A DNA stretch of 51,140 nucleotides from JANJUB01 sp040081075 (GCA_040081075.1 JBEBHJ010000019.1:1-51140), one strand, 5' to 3'; counted from the first letter of the stretch, positions 39,649 to 47,692 are shown. Notes: a model not told the origin generated them from the letters alone. Numbers and translations are program-made.

Positions 39649-40427
39649 TTGGGCCGCACGCCCTCAACAAACTCCAACATCCTCCCGTGACCTACTCCAG
39701 GTTCAATCCTACGGGCGGCCATGAAACGATGAAAGATTGGCATGTACTCCTCTCCAAACTCACGGAGCCACCCTTCAGCTTGTTCCTCAATGACGACCAG
39801 TTGCTGCGCCTCAATGGCGATCAAGGTGTCGTGTTCATGAAACGATTGACAAAGCATCCCATGGATTCGTTCAGAGTGAAAAATCGTCCTACGCGCTGGC
39901 CAATTTCGAATCGCAATCACCATTGCGACGGCATCCCCAGATAGTTCAATGACGCGATCACACCTGTACTCAAAAAGTGTTGAGAGGTTCCGCCTGTGTG
40001 TGGCCCTCAGAAAGTTCAGATGACCATCGGCGTCTTCCTGATAAACGTGGCAACCTGTGACTCCCTCAAAGCGGAAAGTTATGGGCATTGCTGGAATACG
40101 TAGCCATGCAGGACGACGGAGATTTGGATGCTCTCGGCCCAAGTGTATCTGGAGAGTGCACGCTAAGTTCCAAATCTCATGGTCGTTCATCCGTAGCGAT
40201 ACGGTTGAGCGGGATTCTTCGAAACTAAAAATGCCGCCATCATGCTGCATGCTGTTCAAATACGGAAATGCGGGGTGATCAATGGGCACCTCGAACCGTT
40301 CAAATCGAAGCGGCACCATGGGTCCGGGCCGATCTTCGTCGTAGGCCATCGGCGGATAGTGCCAGAGTTCATCGAAATGGCGTAACCGATAAAACCGGCT
40401 CTTGCGATTTGGGCGGCAGGGTCTCAT
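39645..40427 (-). CDS. Unknown protein, paralogue A of a tandem pair
   Basis: 260 residues. MRPCRPNRKSRFYRLRHFDELWHYP at the start, PGPMVPLRFERFEVPIDHPAFPYLN, and IPAMPITFRFEGVTGCHVYQED recur in paralogue B. Length and block order are conserved along the whole protein, so it is a genuine family. Its ATG shares one base with the nitrilase stop (TAATG). Soluble and probably cytoplasmic; the function is unknown, though co-translation with an amidase and a peptidase suggests a shared degradative or modifying task. Confidence 0.72.
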   Translation of the reverse strand: MRPCRPNRKSRFYRLRHFDELWHYPPMAYDEDRPGPMVPLRFERFEVPIDHPAFPYLNSMQHDGGIFSFEESRSTVSLRMNDHEIWNLACTLQIHLGREHPNLRRPAWLRIPAMPITFRFEGVTGCHVYQEDADGHLNFLRATHRRNLSTLFEYRCDRVIELSGDAVAMVIAIRNWPARRTIFHSERIHGMLCQSFHEHDTLIAIEAQQLVVIEEQAEGWLREFGEEYMPIFHRFMAARRIEPGVGHGRMLEFVEGVRPK

Positions 40428-41245
40428 TATCCCAAACGATACAAATCGGGCCGTCGCTTTGCGATTACATCAATCTCATATTTCCCGGGGATTGTGATCG
40501 TCCGTTTCGCCCGGGCCAACGCCACATTAAGCTCGGCTACGATAACCTCTTCTTGATCGCCCGCAGAAGCCAGAACCGCGCCGCTCGGCGCGATGATTTT
40601 GCTTCGACCAATGAAGTTAAATCCGCGTTCGCTCCCAACGCGATCACACGTTGCAAAGAAGATTTTGTTCTCCGCAGCCCGAGCGATGCAAATGACGTCC
40701 GCGGAGTTTTCGGCACCCTCGGGCCAGTTAGTCGGTAGCACAACCAGGTCGGCTCCGTCTAAGGCGAGAGTTCGGGCTGCTTCGGGGTATCGCATATCAA
40801 AGCAGATGAGGATGCCGATCTTGACGACTCCCTCACGAGCCTGAAACTCGATCACTTCGATTTTGTTTCCGGGATTCACGTAGTTGTCGCAACCGATCTC
40901 GGGAAGGTGAGTTTTTTGGTAAACATAGGGCCGGCGCTCGGGGGCTAGGAAGAGCGCGCCGTTATAGAGTCCAGCCGGCTCAGACCCTATGAATCCAAAG
41001 ATTGTTGCGACGCGAGTTTCTTTAACCGCGTCGGCAATCATGGCGATTGCATCGTGTGTGACCTTTATCGCAATCTGTTCCGCATCGTCCCGGGAATCGG
41101 CCGAGTAGCCGGTTAAATACGCCTCGGGAAAAACGAGAAGTTCGATGCCCTGTCCGGCTGCCCACCGCAGCTTTTCAATGGCGGCAATGGCATTGGTTGC
41201 AGGGTCATCGTAGGCGACGTTCGCTTGACAACAGGCGATCTTCAT
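40427..41245 (-). CDS. Carbon-nitrogen hydrolase (nitrilase superfamily)
   Basis: 272 residues with the Glu-Lys-Cys triad of nitrilase-type amidases: Glu in LLVFPEAYLTGYS, Lys in YQKTHLPEIG, and Cys in IGILICFDMRYPEAAR. The fold spans the whole chain, with no extra domain. Amidases such as omega-amidase and N-carbamoylputrescine hydrolase share these motifs, so the substrate (an amide or carbamoyl compound) is open. It overlaps the M61 peptidase gene by 4 bp (ATGA), so the pair is coupled. Confidence 0.88.
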   Translation of the reverse strand: MKIACCQANVAYDDPATNAIAAIEKLRWAAGQGIELLVFPEAYLTGYSADSRDDAEQIAIKVTHDAIAMIADAVKETRVATIFGFIGSEPAGLYNGALFLAPERRPYVYQKTHLPEIGCDNYVNPGNKIEVIEFQAREGVVKIGILICFDMRYPEAARTLALDGADLVVLPTNWPEGAENSADVICIARAAENKIFFATCDRVGSERGFNFIGRSKIIAPSGAVLASAGDQEEVIVAELNVALARAKRTITIPGKYEIDVIAKRRPDLYRLG

Positions 41246-42981
41246 TTAACCGGGATCACCTTGAGGAAGGCATCTCGAAGGGCAACTTGCTCGGGCGATG
41301 CATTTTGGACTTCAGAAATAGATTTGATCTTGCGAGTTCCGGCAACCGGGACGATCTCAACTTCGATTGTTTGACCCGCACGGACAACGGTCACTTTGGC
41401 CACGACCCCGACCTTGGCCTTCGCGAAAAAGTCGGTCGCAGCCGATTGAATCGCACGTCGAGAGCCCTGCGACTCTACATCACCAAACTTCACGATTACA
41501 TCTCGGCTCATGAGTTTGTCCTTCGCTGGACCCTCGGTAAACCCGACAACATAGCCTTGATCGGCATTAACCTGACCGCCAAAACCGAAGTTTGCGAACG
41601 CTTGGTCTTTTTCCTCGATCCGAAGTCCGAGCTTGAGGAGTTGCTGTTCCACTTTTAGGGGGCCAGATTTGAGGATCACATCGTCGTAGAATAATCCCAT
41701 CTCGTAGCCACCGAACTTCACTAGCTGGCGTCGAATTTCGTCTTCTTGGAATCCGGGTTGGTTATCTTTGCACATCTGCCAGAGAGCCTTTTCCACGTCG
41801 TCAAGCGAATACTTGCTGTTTGTCCGGGACCGTAACTCAACATCTAAGACAAAGCCAGAAATCCAACCATATGGGTAGTAGCTGATGCGATAGCCCTGGG
41901 AGTTTCCCCGTCCGTTGGCAGCTTCGCCAACACGGTAGCTGGCATCGTGCGGGCTCACTTCCAAGTGCGCGGGGTTGTTAGCGACCTGATTCAGATTATC
42001 AATAATGTCGCGGTAGTAAGACTCGCGATCCCACCAGCCGTAGCGGTAAAGGAACGTGTGAGCATAGTAGTCAGTTACTCCTTCTAGCCACCAAAGGGCG
42101 CCGGTCTTTGGAAGTTGAGTGTAATCAAATGGGCCCAGAACATTTGAACGGATTCGCTTGACGTTCCACAGGTGGAAGAACTCGTGACTCAAAACGCTGA
42201 CGGCTCTTGGACCAACTCCGCTGGCAAGTGAGATTTGGGTCGAGTTGAGATGCTCTAAACCACCAGCTCCATCGGGGCTGTCGTTGACATTAAAGTGCCA
42301 AACGTAGTGGGTAAACGGGAATCCTCCGCCGAAGAATGTTGATTGAGCATCGGATACGTGCTTGCAAGCTTTGATAAGGTAGTCGCCGTTCACATCGGCC
42401 TTGGGCTTGCCTCGCATTGCAATAAAGTGCGTTTTGCCGCGACTCACGTAACTCAGAACCCGAAGGTCGCCGGTGCTGACAGGATTGTCGGCCAAGACAT
42501 CATAATCCGGTGCGGAAAACTGGCTGCCGACGCCAGTGAGACCCGTATAGATGGGCCAGTCACCTGGCGTTTCTATTCGGAGGGTGCACTTTTCTTGCTT
42601 GCGATCCGCCACATACATGTAAGTAGAGGGGCCGCTCCAGTGAACCGATCCATCCACAACCGTGAGAGGCATATCGTATTCAACCGTGGTCGTGGTTGAG
42701 GGTTGAATCGTCCATGTGTGGGCATTATTGTTAAAGGTTAGTTCCTTACCATCGGCCCCAGCTGCCTTGAACCCAGAGACATTTTTGAAATTGTCAACCA
42801 GCCGATATGACCCGGGCGCCCAGTTCGGGATCTGAACGATCGCCCCAGAACCGGTATTCGGAATCACCATTTTTATGTGTAGTGCGGCGGGGTCGGTGGT
42901 CTTTACCGTAACGGTGTAGTTGATATCTGCACTCGCCCATCCCGCGAGTGCTAAGCAAGAAGCAACCAAAAATCGTTTCAC
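41242..42981 (-). CDS. M61-family (glycyl aminopeptidase-like) metallopeptidase with PDZ domain
   Basis: 579 residues, signal peptide MKRFLVASCLALAGWASA, an N-terminal beta domain, then the zinc site HEFFHLWNVKRIR (HExxH) followed by LWWLEGVTDYYAH with the third ligand Glu; a C-terminal PDZ domain begins near GQVNADQGYVVGFTEGPAKD. M61 peptidases cleave N-terminal Gly/Ala peptides. Start is GTG 42981, 6 nt after TAGTAT (42988-42993, minus strand), which suggests a leaderless message. It leads an operon with the nitrilase and the two paralogues. Confidence 0.9.
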   Translation of the reverse strand: MKRFLVASCLALAGWASADINYTVTVKTTDPAALHIKMVIPNTGSGAIVQIPNWAPGSYRLVDNFKNVSGFKAAGADGKELTFNNNAHTWTIQPSTTTTVEYDMPLTVVDGSVHWSGPSTYMYVADRKQEKCTLRIETPGDWPIYTGLTGVGSQFSAPDYDVLADNPVSTGDLRVLSYVSRGKTHFIAMRGKPKADVNGDYLIKACKHVSDAQSTFFGGGFPFTHYVWHFNVNDSPDGAGGLEHLNSTQISLASGVGPRAVSVLSHEFFHLWNVKRIRSNVLGPFDYTQLPKTGALWWLEGVTDYYAHTFLYRYGWWDRESYYRDIIDNLNQVANNPAHLEVSPHDASYRVGEAANGRGNSQGYRISYYPYGWISGFVLDVELRSRTNSKYSLDDVEKALWQMCKDNQPGFQEDEIRRQLVKFGGYEMGLFYDDVILKSGPLKVEQQLLKLGLRIEEKDQAFANFGFGGQVNADQGYVVGFTEGPAKDKLMSRDVIVKFGDVESQGSRRAIQSAATDFFAKAKVGVVAKVTVVRAGQTIEVEIVPVAGTRKIKSISEVQNASPEQVALRDAFLKVIPVK

Positions 42982-42985
42982 GAGC

Positions 42986-42999
42986 CTATACTAGCATAG
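42986..42999. promoter_or_regulatory. Overlapping, palindromic divergent -10 elements
   Basis: CTATACTAGCATAG is an almost perfect palindrome lying between the M61 GTG (42981) and the zinc-ribbon ATG (43004). The minus strand reads TAGTAT and the plus strand TATACT/TAGCAT, so one element may fire both ways, giving transcripts that begin at or next to each start codon. Confidence 0.5.
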
Positions 43000-43003
43000 G
43001 AAA

Positions 43004-43498
43004 ATGGAAAGAATCTGCCCCGACTGCGATCAGCCCCTTGTGACCGAGAATGTTTTGGACTTTCAAGTGGACGTCTGCGCAAAGTGCGCCGGGCTCTGGT
43101 TTGATGATGGCGAGTTGACAAAGTTGAGCAAAGCTGGTTGGGCGGAAATGGATTCCGCCGAAGATCGCTTTGTGCCAACGGTGGAGCCCAGCCAATCCGA
43201 TCAAATGCGTTCCTGCCCGGCATGTCGGAAGCCTATGGAGGCGTTTCGTTATCTCTACTCTTCGCCCGTGACCCTCGATTCTTGCCCCAGTTGCTTAGGA
43301 ATCTGGGTAGAGGATGGCGAGCTTCGACAAATGATGCTGGCATTGGGAGATGCGCAATCTCAGCCGGTCAATCCCGCCCTTAGCTCTCAACTCAAGATCG
43401 TGGCGATCGAAGATAGACATCGAGACCGGATTTCCCACAGCAAAGGCTTCGCGCGAGCCATGCGCCTTTTCAGTTTGCGTCGCCCCTATGTGCGCTGA
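43004..43498 (+). CDS. Double TFIIB-type zinc-ribbon protein
   Basis: 164 residues with two copies of the zf-TFIIB pattern: CPDCDQPLVTENVLDFQVDVCAKCAGLWFDDGEL and CPACRKPMEAFRYLYSSPVTLDSCPSCLGIWVEDGELRQ. Each gives CxxC...CxxCxGxW followed by an acidic D/E-D-G-E-L. The C-terminus is basic (HRDRISHSKGFARAMRLFSLRR). Such proteins are widespread and functionally obscure; nucleic-acid or protein binding is assumed. Start ATG 43004, close to AGGA and to the shared -10. Confidence 0.83.
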   Translation: MERICPDCDQPLVTENVLDFQVDVCAKCAGLWFDDGELTKLSKAGWAEMDSAEDRFVPTVEPSQSDQMRSCPACRKPMEAFRYLYSSPVTLDSCPSCLGIWVEDGELRQMMLALGDAQSQPVNPALSSQLKIVAIEDRHRDRISHSKGFARAMRLFSLRRPYVR

Positions 43499-43528
43499 TC
43501 TTAACCATTTCGACGTATATTCATTCCT

Positions 43529-43933
43529 ATGGATTCTCCATCTCCAAAGATTCAGAAGACCGAGGAAGAGTGGCGCGCGCAGCTAAGCGACGCTGACTAT
43601 CACGTTTTGCGCGAGGCGGGGACGGAGCGTGCGTTCACTGGCGAGTTTTGGAACAATCACGACATTGGAGAGTATGTTTGCAAGGGTTGTGGCGAGTTGC
43701 TGTTCACTTCCGGTGAGAAATTTGACAGCGGGTGCGGATGGCCCAGTTTTTATGAATCCGTAGATAAGAGCAAAGTGCTGGAGCGCAGCGATGACAGCTT
43801 TGGTATGCGGCGAATTGAGGTTTTGTGTGCTACTTGCCATGGTCATTTGGGACATGTTTTTCCTGATGGCCCGGCGCCTACCGGCCTTCGTTACTGCATC
43901 AATTCGGCCAGCTTGGGGTTCATCAAGAAGTGA
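43529..43933 (+). CDS. msrB: Peptide-methionine (R)-S-oxide reductase
   Basis: 134 residues. MsrB reduces the R-epimer of methionine sulfoxide in proteins. Zinc Cys pairs are CKGCG and CATCHG; the active-site Cys sits in RYCINSASL. GCGWPSF and GHVFPDGPAPTG are family blocks. TATATT (43516-43521) lies 7 nt before ATG 43529 with no ribosome site. The stop overlaps the GTG of the amidase gene. Confidence 0.95.
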   Translation: MDSPSPKIQKTEEEWRAQLSDADYHVLREAGTERAFTGEFWNNHDIGEYVCKGCGELLFTSGEKFDSGCGWPSFYESVDKSKVLERSDDSFGMRRIEVLCATCHGHLGHVFPDGPAPTGLRYCINSASLGFIKK

Positions 43934-44598
43934 CCAGAGCTTTCTTCGTTGTAGTTCTTTCCATTTTGGGGAGGGTTTGGGCTCAAACGATTTGTATTGA
44001 TCCAGGTCATCCCAGCGAAAACGGCATCGGAACAAGGGGCAAGAAGACCACCGAGGTTGGAGTCGCTTGGGAGGTTGCCAAGCGATTGAAATTGTTGCTC
44101 GACAAAGAGGGTTACGAGGTTGTACTGACCAAGTCTTCGGAGCGCGAGCACATCACGAACGCCAGCCGAGCGGGAATAGCGAACAGGTCTAAGGCGGCAT
44201 TTCTGCTCCGGTTACACTGTGATGCGGGCACCGGAAGTGGCCTGGCAAGCTATTATCCCGGCGAGGTCGGCCGAGTTGGCAACGTATCCGGACCTTCCGC
44301 CGAGATTCGGGCGGAAAGCAAGAAGTTGGCCGAGAAGTTTCATATGGCTGTGATCAAAAGTTTGAAGGGCAAACTGAGAGACGCTGGCCTGATGACTGAT
44401 CGTAAAACCAAGATCGGGGGCAAACAAGGCGCGCTGACGGGCTCTATTCTTTCGAAGGTGCCGGTTGTTTTGGTTGAAATGTGTGTTTTGCAGAATCCTA
44501 AAGATGAGGCGTTCATCGCAACTGCTGCGGGCAAGGATGCGATGGCAAAAGCACTATTCGCCGGGATTAAAGCGGCCGTTCCGAGGAACCGAAAATGA
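43930..44598 (+). CDS. N-acetylmuramoyl-L-alanine amidase (Amidase_3)
   Basis: 222 residues: a short signal (TRAFFVVVLSILGRVWAQ) then the zinc amidase fold with ICIDPGHP (His), TTEVGVAWEVA (Glu), LRLHCDAG (His) and VEMCVLQNPKDE (Glu). It cleaves the bond between MurNAc and L-Ala in peptidoglycan, in cell separation or recycling. GTG 43930 shares bases with the msrB stop (GTGA), and its end overlaps the thioredoxin-like gene by 4 bp. Confidence 0.88.
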   Translation: MTRAFFVVVLSILGRVWAQTICIDPGHPSENGIGTRGKKTTEVGVAWEVAKRLKLLLDKEGYEVVLTKSSEREHITNASRAGIANRSKAAFLLRLHCDAGTGSGLASYYPGEVGRVGNVSGPSAEIRAESKKLAEKFHMAVIKSLKGKLRDAGLMTDRKTKIGGKQGALTGSILSKVPVVLVEMCVLQNPKDEAFIATAAGKDAMAKALFAGIKAAVPRNRK

Positions 44599-45014
44599 AA
44601 GGAATGACGCGTTGGTTACTGTTTGGCTTGGCTGTGGTTGCGATCGTCGGCGCAATGACCCGACGGTCATCGGCTTGGGAGAATCAAGATTTGCAGGCGA
44701 CTCTTACGGCGGCGAAAACAAAGCCCATTCTCGCGGTGTTCGGTACATCGTGGTGCCACTATTGCAAGCAACTGGACGAAGAGACTCTGAGCGATTCCGA
44801 TGTGAAAGCTGCGCTTCAGAACTGGGAAGTTGTCAAGGTGGACGCGGAATCAACCGAAGGTCGAAAGATGGCAGAAAAATATGGTGTGTCCGGCTTTCCC
44901 ACACTCGTTTTTCTCAAACCAAATGGGGATGTTGTACAGGCTGCTTCAGGGTTCGTTCCCAAGGAAGTATTCCTTCCTGCTCTTGGAAAGATTTACACCA
45001 AAGCCAAGCACTAG
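44595..45014 (+). CDS. Membrane-anchored or exported thioredoxin-like protein
   Basis: 139 residues with an N-terminal hydrophobic segment (WLLFGLAVVAIVGAM) and a thioredoxin fold carrying the redox motif WCHYC and the cis-Pro loop GFPTLVFLKPNG. CHYC differs from the CGPC of cytoplasmic thioredoxins and is common in periplasmic thioredoxin-like proteins. It may supply electrons to, or fold, periplasmic proteins near msrB. ATGA overlap with the amidase gene makes the three genes one unit. Confidence 0.85.
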   Translation: MKGMTRWLLFGLAVVAIVGAMTRRSSAWENQDLQATLTAAKTKPILAVFGTSWCHYCKQLDEETLSDSDVKAALQNWEVVKVDAESTEGRKMAEKYGVSGFPTLVFLKPNGDVVQAASGFVPKEVFLPALGKIYTKAKH

Positions 45015-45016
45015 TC

Positions 45017-45526
45017 TCAGAATTTTCTTGAATCGTACGCCCAGTGGAGCAGAGCTTGACGCTGTTTGCGCCGGCAGCCTAAGTCGCCTTCGTAACAGTT
45101 TTGACGTATCTGGGCAATGTGGCGGACCATGGCTTTCCAACGCTTGATTTGGCGAGCGTCGTCTTCATGCCTTCGCCCCGAAAAGTAGCGACAATACCAC
45201 TGAAACCAGCCTCGTGGGTCATCCGCGTGGATCCATCCTTTTTCTCGCCACACAGCTAGGGGCTGCGAAGCGTTGATTCCAAAAAAGTTTAGACTTTCAT
45301 CTCGTTTGAATGAGCTCAGCTTGGCGTTTTCGAACCACTCAAGAGGGAATTCCGCCTGGCAGTCGGTCAAATATTTGCCACCAAAGATTCCTAGTTCCAG
45401 CATTTGCTTCGGCGTGAGGTCGGGGGTGAACTCTGTCTCAAGCTCTAAGCCCATTGGGCAGCTTCGTTCGTACACATAGTTCTGCTGCATTAGGTCGTTC
45501 ACAACGACGGTTACGATCCCAGGCAT
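45017..45526 (-). CDS. Conserved protein of unknown function linked to a B12-light regulator
   Basis: 169 residues, no catalytic motif recognised. Conserved-looking blocks: IVTVVVNDLMQQNYVYERSCPMG, LTPKQMLELGIFGGKYLTDC, SLNFFGINASQPLAVWREKGWIHADDPRGWFQWYCRYFSGRRH, and RRKQRQALLHWAYDSRKF. I recall the same blocks in proteins from unrelated bacteria, sometimes near photolyase-type genes, but know no function. It overlaps the regulator gene by 16 bp, so it is co-expressed with, and presumably controlled by, CarH/LitR. Confidence 0.78.
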   Translation of the reverse strand: MPGIVTVVVNDLMQQNYVYERSCPMGLELETEFTPDLTPKQMLELGIFGGKYLTDCQAEFPLEWFENAKLSSFKRDESLNFFGINASQPLAVWREKGWIHADDPRGWFQWYCRYFSGRRHEDDARQIKRWKAMVRHIAQIRQNCYEGDLGCRRKQRQALLHWAYDSRKF

Positions 45527-46431
45527 TCGCTAAACAGCCTTCCCAAACTCGCCTTCACTTCAGATAAAGGTTGTACGACAACTCCTTGGATAGCACCGAT
45601 TTCACGCTGGTAGCTTGTCGCGGCACGTCCCCCGATCAAGATTGGGAAGTCCTGCCCTAATCCAGCTCTCATAGAAGTAAATTCGGCGGCGAGATCGGGG
45701 TCACTCAATGGATAGACCACGCTCAGGGCAAGCGCCTTCGCGGAACATTGCTTAACCGCTCTAACAATTTCAAATGCCGGGAGATTTGGCCCCAAGTAGG
45801 TCACATTCCAGGATTCCAGGACGGCAATAACGGCCACGATGCATGCGCCGAGTTCGTGGATTTGGTTCTTGGGCGTGGTAATGATAATCCGGGGGGCAGC
45901 AGGATCAACCGCCAAAGATCCTCTCGTTTCTTCCAGAAAAGACCTGATGATTGCAGAAGCTGCGTGTTCGTGAGCGATGGAAAGTGTGGAATCCTCCCAG
46001 CCGTCTTCGATTGAAGTGATCAACGGAACGATTACCTCTTCAAGCACTCGCCACACCCCAAGGGCTGCTACGGCACGGTTGAGCGTCCTGCTTAGTCCCA
46101 CCGTGTCCATCTCCGTCAAAGCCGATAGAGCGCAGCCACTGAAGTTGCTTTGATCTTGGGGCGCGTGTCTGACCGTTCTTTCAAGTGAAGAGACCGTGCT
46201 TTCTTGAAGTTGCTGAGTGGTCATGCTTGCGATTTGACCAATACTGTGGCCCTTGGCAACTAGGTCCCTCAGAAGAGTCAGCCGGACAATATCTTCTTCT
46301 CCAAAAGTGCGGCGATTGGAGCCTGTCCGGGATGGTGAAAAAGCATTGTGACGTCGTTCCCATGCGCGTATGGTGTGTTGGTTCACGCCCGTAAGAGCCT
46401 CAACCGCCTTCATCGTGTATTGCAATCCCAT
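45511..46431 (-). CDS. MerR-family B12-dependent photoreceptor regulator (CarH/LitR type)
   Basis: 306 residues: a MerR HTH (YTMKAVEALTGVNQHTIRAWERRHNAFSPSRTGSNRRTF), a helical B12-capping domain with the Trp-x9-Glu-His signature (Trp145, Glu155, His156 in GWEDSTLSIAHEH), and a C-terminal cobalamin domain with a His-x-x-Gly loop (QIHELGA, His192). CarH binds adenosylcobalamin and represses DNA in the dark; light breaks the complex. Start ATG 46431, AGGA 6 nt upstream. Its promoter and that of the divergent fasciclin gene both contain 11-bp-spaced ACA repeats, the known CarH operator layout. Confidence 0.92.
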   Translation of the reverse strand: MGLQYTMKAVEALTGVNQHTIRAWERRHNAFSPSRTGSNRRTFGEEDIVRLTLLRDLVAKGHSIGQIASMTTQQLQESTVSSLERTVRHAPQDQSNFSGCALSALTEMDTVGLSRTLNRAVAALGVWRVLEEVIVPLITSIEDGWEDSTLSIAHEHAASAIIRSFLEETRGSLAVDPAAPRIIITTPKNQIHELGACIVAVIAVLESWNVTYLGPNLPAFEIVRAVKQCSAKALALSVVYPLSDPDLAAEFTSMRAGLGQDFPILIGGRAATSYQREIGAIQGVVVQPLSEVKASLGRLFSECLGS

Positions 46432-46445
46432 GGCGTCCTAGCATA

Positions 46446-46477
46446 TTGTAAACCAAGTGTCTATGTTTTGTCAAGAG
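46446..46477 (-). promoter_or_regulatory. Promoter and CarH-type operator for the regulator gene
   Basis: On the minus strand TTGACA (46470-46475) and TACAAT (46446-46451) form a sigma-70 promoter with an 18-bp spacer. TTGACA, TAGACA (46459-46464) and TTTACA (46448-46453) repeat at exactly 11 bp, so bound regulator would cover both boxes. Confidence 0.78.
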
Positions 46478-46526
46478 TTGTAGCAGCCTCTTCAACGCGT
46501 TAGAAAGCTTCTTGATAATATATCTT

Positions 46527-46567
46527 GAACAAAGTCTTGACAAAACTTAGACATATGCGATACAATG
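46527..46567 (+). promoter_or_regulatory. Promoter and CarH-type operator for the fasciclin gene
   Basis: TTGACA (46538-46543) and TACAAT (46562-46567) form a sigma-70 promoter with an 18-bp spacer. Four hexamers ending in ACA recur every 11 bp: TGAACA (46527), TTGACA (46538), TAGACA (46549), GATACA (46560). The 17-bp block at 46536-46552 is an inverted copy (16/17) of 46461-46477 on the other promoter. Confidence 0.8.
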
Positions 46568-46622
46568 TTTCCGTTGCTTAGAATCAATCGTGAAACAAGG
46601 GCAACAACAAAGGAACACAAAC

Positions 46623-47129
46623 ATGAAAATCGCTAAAACAGTTTCAATCGCTTTGATCGGTCTTACAATGGTTGCTTCGTCATTTGCGGGCAATCGAGCA
46701 CCAGCCGCTGACATCGTTGATACGGCCGTCGGAGCCAAGGGCTTCAAAACCCTTGTTGCCGCCGTTCAGGCCGCGGGCCTCGTAGACACTCTCAAGAGCA
46801 AGGGCCCTTTTACGGTGTTCGCGCCGACAGACGCTGCTTTTGAGAAACTTGAGAAGAGCAAACCGGGAACGATCGCTATGTTGCTCAAGCCGGAGAACAA
46901 GGACAAGCTCGTAGCCATCCTTACGTATCACGTCGTGCCAGGCAAAATTTTGGCGAAAGATGTCATGAGCCTGCACAATGGTGCCAAAGTCAAGACCGTC
47001 AACGGAAAGTCGGTTTCCGTAAAAAACAAGCATGGGGTCTATATCAACAAATCGAAAGTTGTGAAGACCGACATCCTCTGCACAAACGGCGTGATCCACG
47101 TGATTGACACCGTCTTGTTGCCCAAGTAA
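46623..47129 (+). CDS. Exported fasciclin-domain protein
   Basis: About 168 residues: a signal peptide (MKIAKTVSIALIGLTMVASSFAG) and one FAS1 domain with the usual blocks FKTLVAAVQAAGLVDTL, KGPFTVFAPTDAAFEKL, LVAILTYHVVPGKI, and GVIHVIDTVLLPK. FAS1 proteins act in adhesion and surface interactions; no specific ligand is visible. AAAGGA lies just before ATG 46623. Divergent from the CarH/LitR gene with matched operators, so light is a likely input (inference). Confidence 0.9.
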   Translation: MKIAKTVSIALIGLTMVASSFAGNRAPAADIVDTAVGAKGFKTLVAAVQAAGLVDTLKSKGPFTVFAPTDAAFEKLEKSKPGTIAMLLKPENKDKLVAILTYHVVPGKILAKDVMSLHNGAKVKTVNGKSVSVKNKHGVYINKSKVVKTDILCTNGVIHVIDTVLLPK

Positions 47130-47139
47130 AAAAACTCTT

Positions 47140-47170
47140 GCTCTCCCTCCTGCGGACCAGGAGGGAGAGC
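47140..47170 (+). terminator. Perfect 13-bp hairpin after the fasciclin gene
   Basis: GCTCTCCCTCCTG (47140-47152) pairs with CAGGAGGGAGAGC (47158-47170), loop CGGAC. The A-run at 47128-47135 gives a T-run only in the minus direction, so rightward termination would rely on the stem alone. The strong AGGAGG of the next gene (47176-47181) lies just outside the stem. Confidence 0.6.
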
Positions 47171-47188
47171 TTGCTAGGAGGCAAAAAA

Positions 47189-47692
47189 ATGATCAACTTA
47201 CTCTCCGTTGCGGCTGTTACTAGCGCCGCTCTTAGTATTCAAACATCCAAGACTCCGGCCAACATGAAGTTCACCCAAATCGATACGCCTGGTTACTCGT
47301 TTGAAATCCCAGAAGGATGGAACTTTGGGAAGGAGACACCCTGGGGTGCCCGTGACATTACGCCTAAAACCGGCCAAGGAAAGATTGGTGCAATGACGGC
47401 CGGACCTACAACGGCTAGCTGGGATGACTTATATCAAACGAGTCTCTACTTCATCCAACGCGAGGAAAAGGGAGTCGCGTCTGCATTCAAGACCGGTAAG
47501 ACTAAGCAAGGTTTTGAGTGTATGACCTTCAATGTTACGAACGGGGACGGGTTCGCCAACCGAAGGTACACCTTATTGAAAGACAAGGCGGGGAAGGCCC
47601 TGGCTCTTTCGGTGAAGATCCCTTCTCGTGAGCAAGAGTCAGAGTATGCGGCGATCTTTAAGCGAATGGTTGACTCCGCAAAAATCAAATGA
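47189..47692 (+). CDS. Exported hypothetical protein (PsbP-like fold possible)
   Basis: 167 residues with a signal-like N-terminus (MINLLSVAAVTSAALSIQ) and a body TQIDTPGYSFEIPEGWNFG...FKRMVDSAKI, the layout of small PsbP/DcrB-type lipobox-free proteins in which a conserved PxGW segment is followed by a strand-rich domain. No catalytic residues seen. ATG 47189 has a strong AGGAGG 7 nt upstream, in contrast to many starts in this window. Its stop overlaps the next gene (ATGA). Confidence 0.7.
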   Translation: MINLLSVAAVTSAALSIQTSKTPANMKFTQIDTPGYSFEIPEGWNFGKETPWGARDITPKTGQGKIGAMTAGPTTASWDDLYQTSLYFIQREEKGVASAFKTGKTKQGFECMTFNVTNGDGFANRRYTLLKDKAGKALALSVKIPSREQESEYAAIFKRMVDSAKIK

